The position numbers were made by a program, and so were the translations under genes. 64,000 bases of DNA from assembly GCF_004000985.1 (NCBI RefSeq), contig NZ_BIMH01000013.1, positions 1 to 64,000 of the forward strand, in the 5' to 3' direction. The DNA is from Paenibacillus validus NBRC 15382 (lineage in GTDB: Bacteria; Bacillota; Bacilli; Paenibacillales; NBRC-103111). This document shows, one piece after another, positions 29,068 to 37,045 of the stretch. Each line of letters opens with the position of its first letter. The stretch's first letter is position 1. Under the pieces are notes generated by a model that was not told the origin of the DNA, searched no databases, and worked only from the letters and a program-made list of their open reading frames with translations.

Positions 29068-29110
29068 TTGACAGTTAATCACAAATATTTTAATATACCC
29101 ATAGGGGTAT
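29068..29110 (+). promoter_or_regulatory. Promoter and CstR-type operator of the sulfane-sulfur operon
   Basis: TTGACA at 29068-29073 and TAATAT at 29091-29096 are 17 bp apart. The 16-bp palindrome ATACCCATAGGGGTAT (29095-29110) overlaps the -10 end and the likely start site. It is of the CsoR/CstR family type, and a CstR-like gene lies at 34035. Confidence 0.82.
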
Positions 29111-29145
29111 TGGTATATTACATTAATCACAAGGAGGGCGATTTC

Positions 29146-29466
29146 ATGGCAACAATAAAAGCAACGGACGATACCTTGGATCAAATCATCAAGAATAACA
29201 AAATCGTACTGGTTGATTTTTGGGCCCCGTGGTGCGGACCATGCCGCATGATGGCTCCTGTTTTGGATCAATTGGCCGATGAAGTGGATAAAGAGGCGGT
29301 TATTGCAAAATTAAATGTGGATCAAAATCCGTTCGCCTCCGTAAAATACCGAATCCAAGGTATTCCTACATTAAAACTCTTTGTTAACGGGAGAGAAGCC
29401 ACAACATTCGTTGGTATTCAGCCGTTAAATAAACTGAAAGCATTCATCATGCAATACGCAAATTAA
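29146..29466 (+). CDS. trxA: Thioredoxin
   Basis: The 106-residue protein is a complete cytoplasmic thioredoxin with the active site WCGPC (Cys30, Cys33), VDFWAPW before it and the cis-proline loop GIPTLKLFVNG. The ATG at 29146 has an AAGGAGGG site; the frame extends upstream but without a site. As the first gene under the CstR box it probably reduces persulfides on rhodaneses and TusA proteins, releasing sulfide. It is an extra copy, not the housekeeping one, judging from the context. Confidence 0.93.
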   Translation: MATIKATDDTLDQIIKNNKIVLVDFWAPWCGPCRMMAPVLDQLADEVDKEAVIAKLNVDQNPFASVKYRIQGIPTLKLFVNGREATTFVGIQPLNKLKAFIMQYAN

Positions 29467-29483
29467 TTTTTTTTAATTGAAAA

Positions 29484-29499
29484 ATACCCCTATAGGTAT
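29484..29499 (+). promoter_or_regulatory. Second CstR-type operator
   Basis: ATACCCCTATAGGTAT has the same 16-bp ATACCC-N4-xGGTAT layout as the box at 29095. It sits between trxA and the TauE/SafE gene, so the latter may have its own promoter. Confidence 0.75.
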
Positions 29500-29546
29500 A
29501 TTGGAAGTAACTTGAATCGGAATAATACTAACGAAAGGGGTGTCTT

Positions 29547-30332
29547 ATGGAACTGGATTTCGGTTGGATCCTCACACTTTTCGTTATTGGTTTCATCGGT
29601 TCTCTGATTTCAGGAATGATCGGGATCGGAGGTTCCATTATTAAATATCCGATGCTGCTGTATATTCCCCCTTTACTTGGTTTTGCGGCGTTTACCGCAC
29701 AAGAGGTTTCTGCGGTAAGTGCTGTGCAAGTGTTCTTCGCAACGTTAGCCGGCATGTTTGCTTACCGCAAAGGAGGGTTTATCAACAAGAAGCTCGTCCT
29801 TGCCATGGGGATTCCTATCATTGCGGGGAGTTTTATAGGCGGCTACGGTTCGAAATTTCTGCCCGATTCCGCGATTAACTTGACGTATGCCGTTATGGCG
29901 CTCGTTGCGGCCGTCATGATGTTTATGCCAAAAAAAGAAACGGATAGGGCTGACTATTCTAATGTTAGCTTCAACACAACTGTTGCAGCAATCGCCGCTG
30001 CAATCGTGGGTATTTTGTCGGGTATCGTTGGCGCAGCCGGCGCATTCATCACTGTCCCGATCATGCTGGTTGTTCTAAAAATTCCTACACGTGTGGCTAT
30101 CGCTTCATCGTTGGCGATTACGTTCATTTCCTCGATTGGCACTACGGTCGGTAAAGTGATGGGGGGTCACCTGCTGTTGATTCCATCCCTGGTGATGGTA
30201 ATAGCGAGTATCATCGCCTCACCGCTGGGTGCCAAGCTTGGCAAGAAAATGAATGTGAAGGTGCTGCAATGGATTCTCGCCGCGCTCATTACGGCAACGG
30301 TGATCAAGATTTGGGTGGATATATTAACTTAA
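29547..30332 (+). CDS. TauE/SafE-family sulfite exporter-like membrane protein
   Basis: The 261-residue protein has about eight membrane helices. The family's repeated glycine motif appears as SGMIGIGGSIIKYPMLLY near residue 21 and again as SGIVGAAGAFITVPIMLVV near residue 156. TauE/SafE proteins export sulfite, sulfoacetate or related anions, or import small organic anions. It resembles Bacillus subtilis YrkJ, which also sits with rhodanese and TusA genes. It most likely removes sulfite made by the persulfide dioxygenase in this operon. Confidence 0.9.
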   Translation: MELDFGWILTLFVIGFIGSLISGMIGIGGSIIKYPMLLYIPPLLGFAAFTAQEVSAVSAVQVFFATLAGMFAYRKGGFINKKLVLAMGIPIIAGSFIGGYGSKFLPDSAINLTYAVMALVAAVMMFMPKKETDRADYSNVSFNTTVAAIAAAIVGILSGIVGAAGAFITVPIMLVVLKIPTRVAIASSLAITFISSIGTTVGKVMGGHLLLIPSLVMVIASIIASPLGAKLGKKMNVKVLQWILAALITATVIKIWVDILT

Positions 30333-30348
30333 CAAGGTGTGAACGAAA

Positions 30349-30669
30349 ATGGCTGGGAAACATTCGAAAGTTATCCTCCCCCATGAAGTGCGAAAGCGGC
30401 TTGAGCAGGGGGAGAAATTGAACTTACTGGATGTGAGCGAGCAAGACGAATGGGAGTCGGGACATATTCCCGGCGCCAAGCATATCCCGCTAGGTACTAT
30501 TGGTGAAAGACGCAAGGAATTGGATCCGGACAAAGAAACGATTGTCATCTGCCGGAGCGGTAATCGCAGCGGTTTGGCGTGTGAATATCTCGAGTCCATG
30601 GGCTATAAGGTCGTCAATATGCAAGGCGGCATGTCCGAATGGACCGGGGATATCGAATACGGAAAATAA
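30349..30669 (+). CDS. Single-domain rhodanese
   Basis: The 106-residue protein is one rhodanese domain. It has LLDVSEQDEWESGHIPGAKH and the active-site loop ICRSGNRSG with Cys68. The cytoplasmic enzyme accepts sulfane sulfur on that cysteine and passes it to thiols. It starts 16 bp after the TauE stop and is followed within 30 bp by the TusA-rhodanese fusion. Confidence 0.93.
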   Translation: MAGKHSKVILPHEVRKRLEQGEKLNLLDVSEQDEWESGHIPGAKHIPLGTIGERRKELDPDKETIVICRSGNRSGLACEYLESMGYKVVNMQGGMSEWTGDIEYGK

Positions 30670-30696
30670 ACATTCTATAACGGGAGGGTGATTGTA

Positions 30697-31275
30697 ATGA
30701 CTATAGCAATCCAAACGAACCGCGTCCTTGAATGCGAAGGGCTGGCATGTCCGATGCCGGTCGTAAAAACAAAAAAAGCCATCGATGAAATGCAGCCGGG
30801 GGAAGTCCTTGAAGTGCGGGCCACCGATAAGGGTTCCGTCGCAGATTTGCAGGGCTGGGCTAAACGCACCGGCCATCAATACATTGGTCTGAAGGAAGAG
30901 AACGGGGTTTTCCGCCATTTCTTGAGAAAAGCATCGGACAGCGAGACAAAAACGGAAATAAAATTCCCTCACATCATGAGTAACGAGGAACTAAATCAAA
31001 AACTAACTTCTGGTGATAGCATCAGCGTATTGGATGTACGAGAACCTGCGGAATATGCCTTCGGGCGCATTCCCGGCGCCGTTTCCGTACCTTTGGGACA
31101 ACTGGAGGAAAAACTGAGTCAGCTGGATCCGGGCAAAGAGTACGCAGTCGTTTGCAGAACGGGGAACCGCAGCGATATGGCCTGCCAAATTCTTGCCGAG
31201 CGCGGATTTTCCAAAGTAAAGAATGTGGTGCCAGGCATGTCCCAGTGGCAGGGGGCCACAGAAAGCGACGAATAA
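30697..31275 (+). CDS. TusA-rhodanese fusion (YrkF-like)
   Basis: The 192-residue protein joins a TusA sulfur-carrier domain (residues 8-78; CPMP motif with Cys18 in GLACPMPVVKTKKAI) to a rhodanese domain (95-190; Cys153 in VCRTGNRSD). The architecture is the same as Bacillus subtilis YrkF. Both cysteines can carry a persulfide, so the protein can move sulfur internally. The ATG at 30697 has a GGGAGGG site; an earlier in-frame GTG lacks one. Confidence 0.93.
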   Translation: MTIAIQTNRVLECEGLACPMPVVKTKKAIDEMQPGEVLEVRATDKGSVADLQGWAKRTGHQYIGLKEENGVFRHFLRKASDSETKTEIKFPHIMSNEELNQKLTSGDSISVLDVREPAEYAFGRIPGAVSVPLGQLEEKLSQLDPGKEYAVVCRTGNRSDMACQILAERGFSKVKNVVPGMSQWQGATESDE

Positions 31276-31303
31276 TAATCGAGTAAAGGAGAAAGAACAA
31301 AAC

Positions 31304-31702
31304 ATGGCAAACAAAAAAGTGGCGATTATCGCATCTTCCGGGGGTCTTGAAACTGCATACAAAGTATTGAACATTGCAACGGCAGCGGCGGCGCTGGACG
31401 CTGAGGTGGCTATCTTCTTTACCTTTGAAGGACTGTCGATCATTCATAAGGATTCCGAGCAAATGCTGCAACTCAGACCGGGTAACGAAGGACTGGCGGA
31501 AGGCTTCAAAAAAATTAATGTTCCGACAGTAACCCAACTTCTGGACGTGGCCAAAGAATCGGGTGTCCGCATGATCGCCTGCCAAATGACAGTAGATGTG
31601 ATGGGACTTGACCAAGAGCACTTTATCGATGGAATTGAACTCGGCGGCGCCGCGGCATTTTTGGATTTTGCATTCGACGCGCAGGTGACGCTGAACTTTT
31701 AA
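31304..31702 (+). CDS. DsrE/DsrF-family sulfur relay protein (YrkE-like)
   Basis: The 132-residue protein has the DsrE2-like fold with IIASSGGLETAYK at the start and a conserved cysteine, Cys93, in IACQMTVDVMG. DsrE2-type proteins accept sulfur from rhodanese and TusA partners. The ATG at 31304 follows AAAGGAG. The frame is open far upstream, but no other start is supported. Confidence 0.9.
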   Translation: MANKKVAIIASSGGLETAYKVLNIATAAAALDAEVAIFFTFEGLSIIHKDSEQMLQLRPGNEGLAEGFKKINVPTVTQLLDVAKESGVRMIACQMTVDVMGLDQEHFIDGIELGGAAAFLDFAFDAQVTLNF

Positions 31703-31721
31703 GCGGGAAAGGAGAATAAGA

Positions 31722-32861
31722 ATGGAAAAAGTACCCTTGATTACGGCAGAAGAGCTTCACCGTAAAATGAATTCGGGTGAAGACGTGGTGATTCTCGATG
31801 TAAGGAACGAGACAGATTATAACGATTGGAAAATTGAAGGAAAAAAAGTGAGATCCGTTAACATTCCGTACTTTAACTTTCTGGAAGAGGATGAGCAGGT
31901 GCACGCCGGACTGCCAAAGGATACGGAAATGGTCGTCGTTTGCGCAAAAGGCGGATCTTCCGACTTTGTAGCGGAAATGTTGATGGAGAAAGGGTATAAA
32001 ACCTACTCGTTGGAAGGCGGAATGCTGGCCTGGAGCCAGTTCTACCATCCGACCATCGTATACATGGACGAAAAGTTCAAATTGATTCAAATCAACCGTT
32101 TGTCTAAAGGCTGCCTCTCCTATGCCGTCATTTCGGAAGGGAAAGGCATGATCATCGACCCGAATCAAAAGGTGGATGTTTACCTTGAACTTGCAAAACA
32201 GCATCGTTTCAAGATTGAACATGTCGTGGATTCCCATCTGCATGCCGATCATATTTCCGGAGGGCGACAGCTTGCCGAACAAACCGGCGCAACGTATTAC
32301 ATCTCTTCCGGGGAGGTAAAGGATACGAATTTGAAGTTTGAGCCGTTGGATCGGCATGATCGGATCAGAATCGGAGAAATTGATGTGGAGGTCTTGGCGA
32401 TTCCCACGCCTGGGCATACCCCCGGATCGACATCCTTCTTGATCAACAACCGGTTCTTGATGTCCGGAGATACCATCTTTGTCGGCGGTTTGGGAAGACC
32501 CGATCTTGGAGGCAAGGCAAAAGAATGGGCGATGGATCTGTACGATACCGTGTTCAACAAGCTGAGCGATCTCCCGGACGATTGTCTCGTTCTGCCCGCT
32601 CACTATGCCGACATTCAGGAGATCAACGATAACGGTATTGTTGGGGCCACATTCGGTGAAATTCGCGAGAATAACGAAATTATGCAAAACGCCGACCAAG
32701 AAGCCTTTACGGAACAAGTGGCTAGCGCGGTCTCCATGGAGAAACCGCCAAATTTTGAAGAAATTGTGGCCATCAACCGGGGCGAACTCCAAGTCGATGC
32801 AGAAAAAGCGGTCGAACTCGAGATTGGACCGAACCGCTGCGCGGTACATCATCACGGTTAA
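31722..32861 (+). CDS. Rhodanese-MBL fusion persulfide dioxygenase (YrkH-like)
   Basis: The 379-residue protein has an N-terminal rhodanese domain (residues 5-110, Cys74 in VVCAKGGSS) and a persulfide-dioxygenase MBL domain (120-340). The MBL domain has SHLHADHISGG (His172, His174, Asp176, His177), TPGHTPGS and GDTIFVGGLGRPDL. The order is the reverse of staphylococcal CstB (MBL first) but the same as Bacillus subtilis YrkH. It should oxidise bacillithiol or cysteine persulfide to sulfite and regenerate thiosulfate by its rhodanese. Its neighbours supply sulfur relay and sulfite export. Confidence 0.93.
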   Translation: MEKVPLITAEELHRKMNSGEDVVILDVRNETDYNDWKIEGKKVRSVNIPYFNFLEEDEQVHAGLPKDTEMVVVCAKGGSSDFVAEMLMEKGYKTYSLEGGMLAWSQFYHPTIVYMDEKFKLIQINRLSKGCLSYAVISEGKGMIIDPNQKVDVYLELAKQHRFKIEHVVDSHLHADHISGGRQLAEQTGATYYISSGEVKDTNLKFEPLDRHDRIRIGEIDVEVLAIPTPGHTPGSTSFLINNRFLMSGDTIFVGGLGRPDLGGKAKEWAMDLYDTVFNKLSDLPDDCLVLPAHYADIQEINDNGIVGATFGEIRENNEIMQNADQEAFTEQVASAVSMEKPPNFEEIVAINRGELQVDAEKAVELEIGPNRCAVHHHG

Positions 32862-32885
32862 AATGTAAGGAAGGAGGTTCAACTT

Positions 32886-33110
32886 ATGGCGGATATTGTT
32901 GTTGACGCAAAAGGTCTTGCTTGCCCGATGCCGATCGTCAAAGCAAAGAAAGCAATCGATTCGCTCGAATCCGGTCAAATCATGGAATTGCACACAACCG
33001 ACAAAGGTTCCATGAACGACTTCCAAGCATGGGTTAAACAAACGAACCATGAATTGATCGAAGCTAAAGAAGACAACGGTGTATTTAAGTTTATCGTAAA
33101 GAAAGGATAA
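32886..33110 (+). CDS. TusA-family sulfur carrier (YrkI-like)
   Basis: The 74-residue protein is a single TusA domain with the carrier cysteine Cys13 in GLACPMPIVKAKKAID and the usual TDKGSMNDFQAWVK segment. It carries persulfide sulfur between enzymes of this operon. An AAGGAGG site precedes the ATG. It is very like the N-terminal half of the fusion at 30697, which suggests a duplication. Confidence 0.94.
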   Translation: MADIVVDAKGLACPMPIVKAKKAIDSLESGQIMELHTTDKGSMNDFQAWVKQTNHELIEAKEDNGVFKFIVKKG

Positions 33111-33171
33111 GTTTTTGAAGGGGATGTGGTTCCAGGCACTGCATCTCCTTCCTAAAAGAAAGGAAGAAAAC

Positions 33172-33336
33172 ATGATTTGGTTTATTGCAGCAATAACCTT
33201 CATTGCTTACCAAATTCGAAATCACGGGCCTGTTCAAGGTCTTTATTATATATCTTTCCCCAAATTGCAAAGAATGAAAAAACAATGGGGCAAAGCCGGT
33301 GAATCTTCGCGAAGTGCTGAGCCGCGCAAATTTTAA
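33172..33336 (+). CDS. 54-residue single-pass membrane protein
   Basis: The ATG at 33172 follows AAAGGAAG. The peptide has one N-terminal membrane helix (IWFIAAITFIAYQI), then NHGPVQGLYYIS and a lysine-rich tail. The start resembles the membrane anchor plus APVKGLRNL linker of the rhodanese at 34312, but the rhodanese domain is absent. It may recruit soluble sulfurtransferases to the membrane. No named family is recognised. Confidence 0.6.
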   Translation: MIWFIAAITFIAYQIRNHGPVQGLYYISFPKLQRMKKQWGKAGESSRSAEPRKF

Positions 33337-33449
33337 GAAAGCGTGCAGGATAGAACGAATTGTATGCTTTTCTATATCCGGAAGAAGCTCCTATGATCAA
33401 CGTAAAAAGAAAGTATGCACCAAGTATGACTAATTTTTTTCGCTTTTTA

Positions 33450-33465
33450 ATACCCATACCTGTAT
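33450..33465 (+). promoter_or_regulatory. Third CstR-type operator (degenerate)
   Basis: ATACCCATACCTGTAT keeps the 16-bp frame with an intact left half and a weaker right half, 25 bp ahead of the second DsrE gene. Confidence 0.55.
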
Positions 33466-33490
33466 GATTTACAAAGAAAGGATGATAGAT

Positions 33491-33970
33491 ATGAGCCAAA
33501 AAGAAAAAACCACCATCGTTCTTTTTAGCGGAGATTTGGACAAAGCGATCGCCGCCTTCATCATTGCCAACGGAGCGGCCGCTTATGATCACGAAGTTAC
33601 GATGTTTTTCACCTTTTGGGGATTGAATACCCTTCGAAAAGATCCACCTGTTTCCGTAAAGAAAGGGTTTCTTGAGAACATGTTCGGTAAAATGATGCCG
33701 CGCGGAGCGAAAAAACTGGGACTCTCCAAAATGAATTTTGCCGGAATCGGTCCCAAAATGATCAAGCATGTCATGAAGAAACATAATGCGCTCAGCCTGC
33801 CTCAGTTGATTGAGCTCGCGCAGGAGCAGGGAGTTAAACTGGTTGCATGCACAATGACCATGGATTTGCTTGGATTGCGGAAAGAAGAATTGATCGACGG
33901 GATCGATTATGCCGGTGTTGCAGCCTATTTGGGGGATGCTGCAGACGCGAAAGTGAACTTGTTTATTTAA
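33491..33970 (+). CDS. DsrE/DsrF/DrsH-family protein (DsrE2-like)
   Basis: The 159-residue protein has VLFSGDLDKAIAAFIIANGA, FFTFWGLNTLRK, a methionine-rich middle loop (about residues 60-95) and a conserved cysteine, Cys120, in VACTMTMDLLG. This is the longer DsrE2 type, often membrane-associated. It is a paralogue of the gene at 31304. The ATG at 33491 has an AAAGGATG site. Confidence 0.9.
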   Translation: MSQKEKTTIVLFSGDLDKAIAAFIIANGAAAYDHEVTMFFTFWGLNTLRKDPPVSVKKGFLENMFGKMMPRGAKKLGLSKMNFAGIGPKMIKHVMKKHNALSLPQLIELAQEQGVKLVACTMTMDLLGLRKEELIDGIDYAGVAAYLGDAADAKVNLFI

Positions 33971-33999
33971 GACCAGTTCCCCCGGATTTAGGTTATAAT

Positions 34000-34015
34000 A
34001 TACCTATACACGTAT
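34000..34015 (+). promoter_or_regulatory. Fourth CstR-type operator at the cstR promoter
   Basis: ATACCTATACACGTAT follows directly after a TATAAT at 33994-33999 and is 20 bp ahead of the cstR start. It suggests autoregulation. Confidence 0.6.
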
Positions 34016-34034
34016 AAGCAAATGGGGGATAACG

Positions 34035-34301
34035 ATGAATATGAATTACGATGATGATGTAAAAAGAAGACTGCGCCGCGTGGAAGGGCAAGTACGCGGC
34101 GTACTGAAAATGATGGAGGAAAAGAAAAACTGCAAGGATGTGGTGAGCCAGCTCTCAGCTGTCAGAAGCGCAGTCGACAAAGCCATTGCCTATATCGTTG
34201 CGGTCAATCTGGAGCAGTGCATTCTTGAAGAAAAGGAAGCCGGCAAAGATACGAGCAAACTCGTTCAGGAGGCCGTGGAATTATTGATCAAAAGCAGGTA
34301 G
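34035..34301 (+). CDS. cstR: CstR-type persulfide-sensing repressor (CsoR family)
   Basis: The 88-residue all-helical protein belongs to the CsoR/RcnR family (RRLRRVEGQVRGVLKMMEE). The metal-site positions are Cys33, Asn58, Cys62. The histidine needed for Cu(I) binding in CsoR is asparagine, the hallmark of the CstR group, which forms di- or polysulfide bridges between the two cysteines and then leaves DNA. Four matching boxes lie upstream in this window. The GGGG site precedes the ATG. It contrasts with the true CsoR at 48061. Confidence 0.9.
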   Translation: MNMNYDDDVKRRLRRVEGQVRGVLKMMEEKKNCKDVVSQLSAVRSAVDKAIAYIVAVNLEQCILEEKEAGKDTSKLVQEAVELLIKSR

Positions 34302-34311
34302 GTGATTCCGC

Positions 34312-34683
34312 ATGAATTATTATTTTTACGCCATATTATTTATTCTTTTAGCATGGTTTCTGTTTAAGCAATTCGCTCCGGTGAAAGGATTGAGGAATCT
34401 GAACATCGAGCAGTTCAAGAAGGAATACAAAGGGCAAAGGCTGATCGATGTTAGAGAGGTTCATGAGTTTAAGCAGGGTCACCTTCCAGGAGCGGTAAAC
34501 ATTCCGTTAAGTCAGATTCACAGGAGACTAGGCGAGATTCCGAAAGAAAGTCCTGTCTATTTGTACTGCCGCAGCGGGATGCGCAGCAAGCAAGCCGGTA
34601 GGATCCTGAGCCGGAGCGGATACCGTAACGTGGCTCACTTGAACGGCGGGATCACGGCGTGGGACGGACCTTTAACAAAATAG
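34312..34683 (+). CDS. Membrane-anchored rhodanese
   Basis: The 123-residue protein has one N-terminal membrane helix (residues 4-20), a short APVKGLRNL linker and a rhodanese domain (32-120) with LIDVREVHEFKQGHLPGAVN and the active loop YCRSGMRSKQ (Cys86). This is the YibN-like architecture, which faces the cytoplasm. It starts 10 bp after cstR and probably shares its transcript. Confidence 0.9.
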   Translation: MNYYFYAILFILLAWFLFKQFAPVKGLRNLNIEQFKKEYKGQRLIDVREVHEFKQGHLPGAVNIPLSQIHRRLGEIPKESPVYLYCRSGMRSKQAGRILSRSGYRNVAHLNGGITAWDGPLTK

Positions 34684-34749
34684 ACGAGTTTTTTCCGGAA
34701 AAGATACCATACTATCGTTAGGGTTAATACACTGACTGGGGGAACGGCC

Positions 34750-35139
34750 ATGTTTCATTATACGGCAGAAACAACAGCGAACGTTCAGAATGCCATTGCC
34801 GCCTTGGAAACATCTTTAAAGGAAGAACAGTTTGGCGTGCTGTGGCGGTTTAATCTTCGCGAAAAACTGAAGGAAAAAGGATTTGATTTTGAGCGGGAGT
34901 ACGTGGTTTTGGAGGTGTGCAATCCTGCGGAAGCGAACAGAGTCGTAAGTGAAAGTGCGTTGGCGGGTTACTTTCTTCCGTGCAAAATCGTGGTCTATGA
35001 AGCGGACGGGAAGACCAAAATCGGCATGCCGAAACCGACCGCATTCATGAATATGCTGGAGGATGCTGCTCTGATGGGCATTGCCGCCGATGTGGAAGCC
35101 CGATTGATTGGATGCATCAATCAGGCTGCGAATCCATGA
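34750..35139 (+). CDS. DUF302 family protein
   Basis: The 129-residue protein is a DUF302 domain. It has an N-terminal YTAETTANVQNAIAALETSL helix, VLEVCNPAEANRV and the LPCKIVVYEADGKTKIGMP strand pair. DUF302 proteins are soluble or lipoprotein partners often found with sulfur-oxidation and thiosulfate genes; their role is not established. It ends at a good terminator. Confidence 0.88.
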   Translation: MFHYTAETTANVQNAIAALETSLKEEQFGVLWRFNLREKLKEKGFDFEREYVVLEVCNPAEANRVVSESALAGYFLPCKIVVYEADGKTKIGMPKPTAFMNMLEDAALMGIAADVEARLIGCINQAANP

Positions 35140-35143
35140 TATG

Positions 35144-35176
35144 AAAACCGATGAGTTCATCTCATTGGTTTTTTCT
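35144..35176 (+). terminator. Terminator after the DUF302 gene
   Basis: AAAACCGATGAG pairs with CTCATTGGTTTT (one G-T pair) across a 5-base loop, then TTTTCTTT. Confidence 0.85.
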
Positions 35177-35244
35177 TTAACGCATCTTAACAAATGGATG
35201 CTATTCTCGGACAAACGGCAACGTGTTTAGGGGATGTTAGAGGA

Positions 35245-35931
35245 ATGAAGGGCAAAACGATCCTGATTGTTGAAGATGACGCCAAGATCCGGCAGTTGCT
35301 GAAAATATATTTGGAAAAAGAAGGATATGAGATCTTAGAAGCGGCAGACGGCTCTGAGGGAATGAAGTTGTTTGAAAAGCTCGATCCATGTTTTGTGATT
35401 ATGGATCTCATGCTTCCGCATAAAAGCGGGGAAGAGCTGTGTCAATGGATCCGTTCCGATATGAAAAGCGATATTCCGATCATCATGCTGACGGCCAAGG
35501 TGGACGAATCGGATCGGATTCAGGGGCTGCAAATGGGGGCGGACGATTATATTACCAAGCCCTTCAGCCCGCAGGAGGTCGTTGCCAGGGTCGAAACCGT
35601 CCTGCGAAGAACGGCCAATCGATGCAGTAAAATCAGTTACAAAGGACTAACGCTGAAACCGCTTCGAGGAGAAGTGAAGTTCAACGGAGAACTTATTCCG
35701 CTGACGATGCATGAATTTAAGCTTTTATATTTTCTGATGCGGCATCCGAATCAAATATTGACAAGAGAACAAATATTACAAGAGCTGTATCCGAATGAAG
35801 AACGTTCTGTAATCGACCGGACCGTGGATGTCCATGTCAGCAAGCTCCGGGAAAAGATCGAAGCAATGGAAGGAGCCCCCCGTTTTATTGAAACGATAAG
35901 AGGGATGGGATATCGATTTGATGCATATTAA
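35245..35931 (+). CDS. OmpR-family response regulator
   Basis: The 228-residue protein has a receiver domain (Asp54 in FVIMDLMLP as phospho-acceptor, acidic pair at 11-12, Lys of TKPF near residue 104) and a winged-helix output domain (RTVDVHVSKLREKIEAME). The ATG at 35245 is favoured over the frame's first ATG at 35194 because the receiver begins right after it. It overlaps the histidine kinase by a few codons. It lies between the sulfur operon and a methyltransferase; its stimulus is unknown. Confidence 0.93.
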   Translation: MKGKTILIVEDDAKIRQLLKIYLEKEGYEILEAADGSEGMKLFEKLDPCFVIMDLMLPHKSGEELCQWIRSDMKSDIPIIMLTAKVDESDRIQGLQMGADDYITKPFSPQEVVARVETVLRRTANRCSKISYKGLTLKPLRGEVKFNGELIPLTMHEFKLLYFLMRHPNQILTREQILQELYPNEERSVIDRTVDVHVSKLREKIEAMEGAPRFIETIRGMGYRFDAY

Positions 35932-37045
35932 ACATTGGATGTTTTGGCGAAAGCGTTTGACGATGAAACTCATTATGGTCAACGGCCTGGTCATCGCTGT
36001 TGTGATCTGGCTCGCTGGGGTATCCGTAAAAGATTTTGCTTGCATGGTGGTGGGCCAATATGAGCTGGTCGGTGAGGAAAAAAGCAGGTTCTTCAATGAA
36101 ACAATGGAGTTTTATTTATGGAGAGCAAGTTTTTTGGCCATTTTGGTTGCCGCCATCATTCATTATGTTTTTATCAAAAAAATACTTTCTCCTTTAAAAC
36201 GGCTCGCGAAGTCAACGCAGCTCATGATCGAGGGACATTACCCGGAGCCCATCGAACCGAAATCTCATGATGAAATCGGTCAGCTTACGAAGCACTTTAA
36301 CGAATTGGCAAAAACATTGAAGCGTACGGAAGAAAACCGAAAACGTCTTCTAAGCAATATATCGCATGAACTGCGCACGCCTCTAAGCAACTTGAACGGC
36401 TATTTGGAGGCATTATCAAATGGTGTCATAGAAGGCAATCGGGAATTGTATCAATCTCTGCTTGAAGAATCTCAGCACCTCACCCGTCTCGTAGAACAGC
36501 TTCATCATTTGACGGTCTGGGAAGCTCGAGGGAATAACAGTCTGTATCAGACAGAAATCAAAATACATGAACTTCTGCAACAAACGATTCAGGCTTTTCA
36601 GTTGGAAAGCGACAAAGCAGGTGTTTCATTGGACGTCTCCATACAAGAGGGAGTCGTTCTTGGCGAGGAAGACGGAATCAAACAGGTCATGAACAATTTG
36701 CTCAAGAATGCTTTCATGTATAATACAGGGAATGAGATAAAGATTACGGGAAAAAGGGAACAAAAACAATACCGCATCACGGTTTCCAACATGGGAGAAT
36801 CAATACCGGGTGAAGCTCGCGATTTGGTTTTTGAGCGGTTCTATCGCGTGGATCCGTCAAGACACCGGGAGAAAGACAGGAACGGTACTGGGCTGGGTCT
36901 TGCGATTGTAAAAGAAATTGTGGAACGGTTCGGCGGACAAGTCGGACTGCACTCGGATGGTAATCTGCATAATTTTTGGGTTACTCTCCCTTTGGAAATA
37001 AAAACGGTAAAGGTGGTTAAGAATCATGACGGAGCGCCGGTTTAA
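35921..37045 (+). CDS. Sensor histidine kinase
   Basis: The 374-residue protein has two membrane helices (about residues 15-35 and 68-86) and a short outer loop with one cysteine (FACMV). A HAMP region (90-140), the phospho-acceptor His149 in SNISHELRTPLSNL and an ATPase domain (NLLKNA, GTGLGLAIVKEI) complete it. It is the membrane sensor for the regulator upstream and overlaps it by 11 bases. The C-terminus overlaps the methyltransferase gene by 20 bases, so all three are cotranscribed. Confidence 0.93.
   Translation: MHIKHWMFWRKRLTMKLIMVNGLVIAVVIWLAGVSVKDFACMVVGQYELVGEEKSRFFNETMEFYLWRASFLAILVAAIIHYVFIKKILSPLKRLAKSTQLMIEGHYPEPIEPKSHDEIGQLTKHFNELAKTLKRTEENRKRLLSNISHELRTPLSNLNGYLEALSNGVIEGNRELYQSLLEESQHLTRLVEQLHHLTVWEARGNNSLYQTEIKIHELLQQTIQAFQLESDKAGVSLDVSIQEGVVLGEEDGIKQVMNNLLKNAFMYNTGNEIKITGKREQKQYRITVSNMGESIPGEARDLVFERFYRVDPSRHREKDRNGTGLGLAIVKEIVERFGGQVGLHSDGNLHNFWVTLPLEIKTVKVVKNHDGAPV

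Noticed and set aside
31623-33203. 526-codon antisense frame across the sulfur operon
   Set aside because: It is a mirror of strongly recognised genes on the plus strand (MBL, TusA) and has no family features of its own.
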